Position numbers and translations under genes: made by a program. The notes under the pieces were generated by a model. It was not told the origin of the DNA. It was given only the letters and a program-made list of their open reading frames with translations, and did not search any database. DNA of 5,093 bases from DASUSF01 sp036375275 (GTDB lineage: Bacteria > Pseudomonadota > Alphaproteobacteria > Geminicoccales > Geminicoccaceae), in the NCBI GenBank assembly GCA_036375275.1, contig DASUSF010000133.1, positions 1 through 5,093 of the forward strand. Reading direction: 5' to 3'. Each line of letters starts with the position of its first letter. Position 1 is the stretch's first letter. This document shows positions 1-5,093 of the stretch, piece after piece.

Positions 1-882
1 GACGCCGAACCGGCTCCTGGCGCCGGCGAGCTCCTCGAGCGCCGCGAACGCGTCCTGACGCTGGACCCGGAGCCGGTCGCCGAAGCCGTTGCGGGCGGCC
101 GAGCGCTCCGCGAGCTCGAGCCCGAGCTTCGCCCGGTCGACCGCGAGGACCTGCTGCGCGCCGGCCGCCATCGCGAGCAGCCCGAAGCCGGCGCTGTAGC
201 TGTAGAGGTCGAGCACGCTCTGGTCCCGGGCGAGGCGGGCGACGAAGGCGCGGTTGTCGCGCTGGTCGAAGTACCAGCCGGTCTTCTGCCCCTCCAGCGG
301 GTCGATCTCGAACGTGACGCCCCCTTCCTCGACCAGCACCGGCGCGTCGAGGCTGCCGCTCGCGAGCCGGCTCTCGAGCGGCAGGCCCTCGAGCTCGCGC
401 ACCGGGCTGTCGTTCCGGAGCACGACCGCGCGGGGGCGGAGCCGCCGTTCCAGGACGGCCACGATGTCGGCTTCGAGCGCGGCCATCCCCGCGGTGTTGA
501 TCTGGGCGACCAGGACGTCGTCGAACCGGTCGACCACCAGTCCCGGCAGGCCATCCGCCTCGGCGTGGACCAGGCGGTAGAAGGGGCCCTCGAACAGCCG
601 CTCGCGCAGCCTCTGCGCGCGCTCGATCCGGCGCTCGACGAAGCCGGCGTCGATCGAGGCGTCCTTGTTCCGGGTCAGCACGCGCGCGGCGATCAGGGAG
701 TGCGGGTTGAAGTGCGCGAGCGCCACCGGCCGCCCCCCCTCGGCGGTGAGGCAGACCGCCGTGCCGGGCGCGAGGTCGCGTGCGGCGGCGTCCATCCTGA
801 TCTCGTTGGAGAAGGCCCAGGGGTGGCCGGCGCGCAGCCGCCGGTCCTGGCCGGGCAGGAGCTCGAGCTTGGGGTAGGGCAT
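1..882 (-). CDS. rlmI: PUA-domain class I SAM-dependent 23S rRNA methyltransferase, RlmI family (partial, C-terminus off the left edge)
   Basis: I read this frame directly from the reverse complement: 294 codons from an ATG at 882-880, with no stop before the window ends. RlmI-family enzymes use S-adenosylmethionine to methylate a cytosine of 23S rRNA (m5C1962 in E. coli) in the cytoplasm. Residues 1 to about 75 fit the N-terminal PUA RNA-binding domain, including the family-typical GHPWAFSNEI at 19-28. The hallmark GQKTGWYFDQRDNR is at 198-211. SAM motif I is VLDLYSYSAGFG at 223-234, and the acidic residue that usually contacts the SAM ribose is in AVDRA at 247-251. Family members are near 390-400 residues, so roughly 100 are missing, including the DPP catalytic motif and later conserved residues. 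The start is supported by the PUA alignment and an upstream purine-rich site. It is divergent from ggt. The family call is strong; the exact target base, and therefore the symbol, is inferred from the E. coli relative. Confidence 0.9.
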   Translation of the reverse strand, partial: MPYPKLELLPGQDRRLRAGHPWAFSNEIRMDAAARDLAPGTAVCLTAEGGRPVALAHFNPHSLIAARVLTRNKDASIDAGFVERRIERAQRLRERLFEGPFYRLVHAEADGLPGLVVDRFDDVLVAQINTAGMAALEADIVAVLERRLRPRAVVLRNDSPVRELEGLPLESRLASGSLDAPVLVEEGGVTFEIDPLEGQKTGWYFDQRDNRAFVARLARDQSVLDLYSYSAGFGLLAMAAGAQQVLAVDRAKLGLELAERSAARNGFGDRLRVQRQDAFAALEELAGARSRFGV

Positions 883-890
883 GGGGAGGG

Positions 891-897
891 ACCTCTC
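891..897 (-). promoter_or_regulatory. Ribosome binding site of the rRNA methyltransferase gene
   Basis: On the minus strand GAGAGGT lies 8 bases before the ATG at 882-880. It differs little from the AGGAGGT anti-16S consensus and supports this start codon, which is also where the PUA domain would be expected to begin. Confidence 0.55.
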
Positions 898-910
898 GGG
901 ACGGATCGAC

Positions 911-938
911 AAGCTAAGCAGGTGGCGGCGCAATTCAA
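911..938 (-). promoter_or_regulatory. Possible sigma70-like promoter for the rRNA methyltransferase gene
   Basis: Within the 149-bp divergent gap, the minus strand reads TTGAAT (938-933; 4 of 6 matches to the -35 consensus), a 16-bp spacer, then TAGCTT (916-911; 3 of 6 matches to -10). It lies in one of the few AT-richer patches of the window and at a sensible distance from the start codon. The match is weak. The rest of the gap shows no convincing operator. Confidence 0.25.
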
Positions 939-1020
939 GCCGGCGACGCGCTTTGCTCGTTGACGACGGCGCGCGGAAGGTGTGCGCTGCCCGGGCTCAG
1001 CAACCGAAGGACGAGGCTCA

Positions 1021-1026
1021 GGGAGG
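1021..1026 (+). promoter_or_regulatory. Ribosome binding site of ggt
   Basis: GGGAGG sits 5 bases before the ATG at 1032. This decides the start: an in-frame TTG at 960 would add 24 residues in front of an otherwise standard signal peptide. Confidence 0.7.
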
Positions 1027-1031
1027 CCCGG

Positions 1032-2768
<1,737 letters not shown>

Positions 2769-2773
2769 GACCG

Positions 2774-2826
2774 CCGGGGCGGTGGCCTGGGCAGGCTCTG
2801 ACCAGGCTCCTGGACCGCCGCCCCGG
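2774..2826 (+). terminator. GC-rich nested stem-loop after ggt, possible terminator
   Basis: Beginning 5 bases after the ggt stop codon, CCGGGGCGG (2774-2782) pairs perfectly with CCGCCCCGG (2818-2826), a 9-bp GC-only outer stem. Inside it, GCCTGG (2785-2790) pairs with CCAGGC (2802-2807). There is no T-run after it, so it is not a canonical intrinsic terminator; it could be a T-less terminator or an mRNA 3' end stabiliser. A competing small hairpin, ACCGCC/GGCGGT, lies at 2770-2783. Confidence 0.4.
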
Positions 2827-3046
2827 AAACGCTCGCAAGGCGTTGAGGCGGTGCAGGGTTCGCGCCTCTCGGGCGGGCGGGGAAGCGATTCGTCGCACGA
2901 CGTTGCGCCCCTGGCGGATCCCGGACGACGATCGCCGGACGGCGATCGCGTCTGAACGGATGCTGCTCTAGGATGCGCCGGCGGCGCCGCTCTGCCGATG
3001 TCCGTGCCTCACCATCCGCCAGACCAGGCCGACCCGCGCCCGCCCG
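2827..3046. other. Non-coding gap between the ggt stem-loop and the glycosyltransferase gene
   Basis: I find no credible gene here. The frame of the following glycosyltransferase is open upstream only to a TAG at 2969-2971 and has no ATG, GTG or TTG before 3047. Two weak inverted repeats are present: AACGC/GCGTT (2828-2844) and GAGGCG/CGCCTC (2845-2868). Short repeats like these are expected by chance at this GC content. A TAGGAT at 2969-2974 resembles a -10 box (4 of 6) but has no acceptable -35 box at the right distance. The one stronger structure is the tandem repeat at 2921-2948. Confidence 0.5.
2921..2948. repeat. Two adjacent 14-bp direct repeats, also forming a 20-bp dyad; possible operator
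   Basis: CCGGACGACGATCG (2921-2934) is followed immediately by CCGGACGGCGATCG (2935-2948), identical at 13 of 14 positions. The second unit with the end of the first also makes a perfect 9-bp inverted repeat, CGATCGCCG/CGGCGATCG, separated by 2 bp (2929-2948). It ends about 98 bp before the glycosyltransferase start, a plausible place for a regulator binding site or a hairpin in its leader. The repeat is seen directly; any role is inference. Confidence 0.45.
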
Positions 3047-5093
3047 ATGCCCCAGGTCTACGACATCGCCCTGATCGGGGACTTCCGGTTTCCCGGCGGC
3101 ACGTCCTCATCGGTCGCGGAGGAGATCCGGGCCAACGCCGGTGCCGGCTACCGGACCGCGCTGGTCCACGTGGAAGCGACCAACCTCAGCTTCCCGTTCC
3201 CGGTCAACCCGCGCATCCGGAGCCTGATCGACGAGGGGCTCGCCGACCTGCACGATCCCGACCGACCGCTCGAGGCCCGGCTGGCCGAGGTCCACAACCC
3301 CTACACGCTGCTCCGTCTGCCCCACCCGAACCTCCGGATCAGGGCCGGGCGGCGCCTCCTGATCGCGCACCATCCGCCGCTCGATGCGGCCGGGCAGCCG
3401 TACTACGACGCCGGGCTGGTCGATCTGCACGCCGGCGAGGTGCTCGGCGGCGCCGTCGACTGGGCGCCGGTCGGCCCGAAGGTCCGGGCCCAGCTCAACC
3501 GGCTCGAGCGGCCGCCCGCGCTCACGCCGTCCGACTGGTACGACGTCTTCGACCCCTCGATGTGGGAGGTGGCGCGCGATCCGGATCCGGGGCGGCCGCC
3601 GGTGATCGGCCGGCACAGCCGCCCCGACGCGCGGAAGTGGCCGGAGACCCGGGATGCGATCCTCGCCGCCTATCCGGACGATCCGCGGATCAGGGTCCGG
3701 ATCCTCGGCGGCGGGCCGTTCCTGGTCGAGCGGGTCGGGCTGCTGCCGCGCAACTGGGAGGTCCTGCCGTTCGGCGCCGAGCCGCCGGAGGAGTTCCTCC
3801 GCCGCCTCGACTTCTTCGTCTACTTCCACAGCGAGCGCTGGGTCGAGGCCTTCGGCTGCACGATCGGCGAAGCGCTCGCGTCCGGCGCGGTGGTCCTTCT
3901 GCCGCCGGACTTCGAGGAGCTGTTCGGGCCGGGCGCGTTGTACCTCCGGCCGGAGGAGGTGAGGGAGACCGTGCTCCGGCTGCACGCCGACCCCGAGGCG
4001 CGCCGGCGCCAGGGGGAAGCCGGGCGCGCCCTCGTGGAAGAGCGGTTCAGCCACGCCGCGCATCGGGCCCGGGTCGCGGCGCTGATCGGCCCGCCCGAGC
4101 CCCGCGCCGCCCCGAGCGGCTGGCTGCCGCGGGCGGTCGAGGTGCCGTCCAAGCGGGTCCTGTTCCTGTCCTCGAACGGGGTCGGGATGGGTCACCTGAC
4201 CCGCCTGCTCGCGATCGCCCGGCGCCTCCCCGACGAGCTCGAGCCGGTGTTCGCGACCATGTCGCAGGCGGTGCGGATCGTGCGCGACGCCGGCTACCTC
4301 ACCGAGTACCTGCCCTACCACCAGTACCTCGGCTGCGACGTCTACCAGTGGAACCGGCACCTGCGCGGCGAGCTCGACGAGATCATCGCGTTCTACGACG
4401 CGAGGGTCGTGGTCGCCGACTTCAACTCGCCGTTCCAGGGCGTGGTCGACGTGGCCGCGGACCAGCCGGGCCGGTGGTTCGTCTGGTGTCGCCGCGGCAT
4501 GTGGCGGCCCGGGGTCGGCAGCAAGTTCATCGCGCGCGAGGCGGCCTTCGACATGGTCCTGGAGCCGGTCGACCTCGCCGGCGCGTTCGATGCCGGCCTG
4601 ACCACGCGGAGCCGGGACCGCACCCGGACCGTGCCGCCGATCCGGCTCCTCGACCGGGGCGAGATCCTCCCCCGCGAGATCGCGCAGCGGGAGCTCGACC
4701 TGGAAGCGGACCGGCCGGCGGTGATCTTCATGCTCGGCTCGGGCAACAACTACGACTACTCGACCGTCCGTCACCTCGCGCTCGAGCACCTCGCGGCGCG
4801 CGCCGACGTACAGGTGGTGGTCGCGGAATGGCTGATGAGCGAGCATCCGCTGGACCTGCCGGACGGCGTGATCCGGCTGCAGCGCTTCCCGCTGTCCCGC
4901 TGGTTCCACGCCTTCGACGCCGCGGTTTCGGCGGTCGGCTACAACTCCTTCCACGAGCTCCTGGCCGCCGGCGTGCCGACCCTGTTCGTGCCCAACGAGA
5001 ACCCGCAGCAGGACGACCAGCTCGCCCGGGCGCGCTGGGCCGAGCGCCACGGCCTGGGGTTCTGCCTCCGCGCCAACGAGATCTACCGGCTGA
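3047..5093 (+). CDS. Two-module glycosyltransferase: GT4-like domain fused to MurG/GT28-like domain (partial, C-terminus off the right edge)
   Basis: Of the open frame, 682 codons are visible and still open at the edge (the final TGA is out of frame). Module 1, residues 1 to about 348, is a GT-B fold: IALIGDFRFPGGTS (7-20) fits the first strand and glycine loop. The donor half has GRHSRPDARKWP (188-199), where basic residues usually hold the donor phosphates, and the GT4 EX7E motif EAFGCTIGE (267-275). A proline-rich linker (about 349-368) follows. Module 2 starts at KRVLFLSSNGVGMGHLTRL (369-387), a MurG-like glycine loop with His383, and continues to GYNSFHELLAAGVP (631-644) and PNENPQQDDQ (649-658), matching the MurG donor-sugar region. 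Perhaps 30-60 residues are missing. There is no signal peptide or membrane span, so it is probably cytoplasmic or membrane-associated, acting on a surface or exported glycan; substrates are unknown. ATG 3047 is the only start codon in frame after the TAG at 2969, but lacks a clear Shine-Dalgarno site. Confidence 0.85.
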   Translation, partial: MPQVYDIALIGDFRFPGGTSSSVAEEIRANAGAGYRTALVHVEATNLSFPFPVNPRIRSLIDEGLADLHDPDRPLEARLAEVHNPYTLLRLPHPNLRIRAGRRLLIAHHPPLDAAGQPYYDAGLVDLHAGEVLGGAVDWAPVGPKVRAQLNRLERPPALTPSDWYDVFDPSMWEVARDPDPGRPPVIGRHSRPDARKWPETRDAILAAYPDDPRIRVRILGGGPFLVERVGLLPRNWEVLPFGAEPPEEFLRRLDFFVYFHSERWVEAFGCTIGEALASGAVVLLPPDFEELFGPGALYLRPEEVRETVLRLHADPEARRRQGEAGRALVEERFSHAAHRARVAALIGPPEPRAAPSGWLPRAVEVPSKRVLFLSSNGVGMGHLTRLLAIARRLPDELEPVFATMSQAVRIVRDAGYLTEYLPYHQYLGCDVYQWNRHLRGELDEIIAFYDARVVVADFNSPFQGVVDVAADQPGRWFVWCRRGMWRPGVGSKFIAREAAFDMVLEPVDLAGAFDAGLTTRSRDRTRTVPPIRLLDRGEILPREIAQRELDLEADRPAVIFMLGSGNNYDYSTVRHLALEHLAARADVQVVVAEWLMSEHPLDLPDGVIRLQRFPLSRWFHAFDAAVSAVGYNSFHELLAAGVPTLFVPNENPQQDDQLARARWAERHGLGFCLRANEIYRL

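Noticed and set aside
565..963. Plus-strand open frames of 108 and 132 codons across 254-963
   Set aside because: They lie opposite the methyltransferase gene, whose minus-strand translation carries PUA and SAM-binding motifs; the plus-strand products show compositional bias only.
960..988. TTGACG at 960-965 as a -35 box for ggt
   Set aside because: The -35 resemblance is good, but at 15-18 bp downstream there is no acceptable -10 box; the best is TGCGCT with 2 of 6 matches.
960..1031. TTG at 960 as an earlier start of ggt
   Set aside because: It would bury the signal peptide behind 24 extra residues and has no ribosome binding site, whereas ATG 1032 has GGGAGG at 5 bases and a standard signal peptide.
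3107..5050. A 647-codon open frame on the minus strand opposite the glycosyltransferase
   Set aside because: Its codons are in exact register with the sense codons, so a stop would need TTA, CTA or TCA on the sense strand. These codons are avoided in this G/C-ending codon usage. The predicted protein is a monotonous mix of R, V, D, L, G, E and H with no family signature, while the sense strand encodes clear motifs.
5091..5093. Terminal TGA as the stop of the glycosyltransferase
   Set aside because: The reading frame at the edge is CGG CTG A, so TGA is out of frame and the gene continues beyond the window.

Overview
The window is very GC-rich (by eye close to 70 %) with almost exclusively G or C at third codon positions. 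It carries three protein-coding genes, two of them cut by the window edges. A periplasmic gamma-glutamyltransferase very like the Escherichia coli enzyme, an RlmI-type rRNA methyltransferase and the codon bias suggest a high-GC proteobacterium. An alphaproteobacterium is my best guess, but nothing here fixes the rank.

Layout. Positions 1-882 (minus strand) hold the N-terminal 294 codons of a PUA-domain class I SAM-dependent 23S rRNA methyltransferase of the RlmI family; its C-terminus lies off the left edge. A 149-bp divergent gap (883-1031) separates it from ggt on the plus strand (1032-2768), a complete 578-residue gamma-glutamyltransferase precursor with a signal peptide and every active-site motif I could check. 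A 278-bp non-coding gap (2769-3046) follows. It holds a GC-rich nested stem-loop directly after ggt and, nearer the next gene, a 28-bp tandem repeat with dyad symmetry. From 3047 to the right edge runs a large open reading frame (682 codons visible, no stop yet) that encodes two GT-B glycosyltransferase modules in one chain: a GT4-like module followed by a MurG/GT28-like module.

How the genes relate. They do not look like one pathway. The methyltransferase modifies ribosomes in the cytoplasm. Ggt is exported and would split glutathione and other gamma-glutamyl compounds in the periplasm. The tandem glycosyltransferase has no signal peptide and probably builds a cell-surface or secreted glycan from the cytoplasmic side. 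The methyltransferase and ggt are divergent, and ggt and the glycosyltransferase are separated by a likely transcription stop, so three independent transcription units are the simplest reading.

The most interesting item is the double glycosyltransferase. I saw no mobile element, CRISPR array, tRNA or rRNA gene, and no clear new defence or mobile system.
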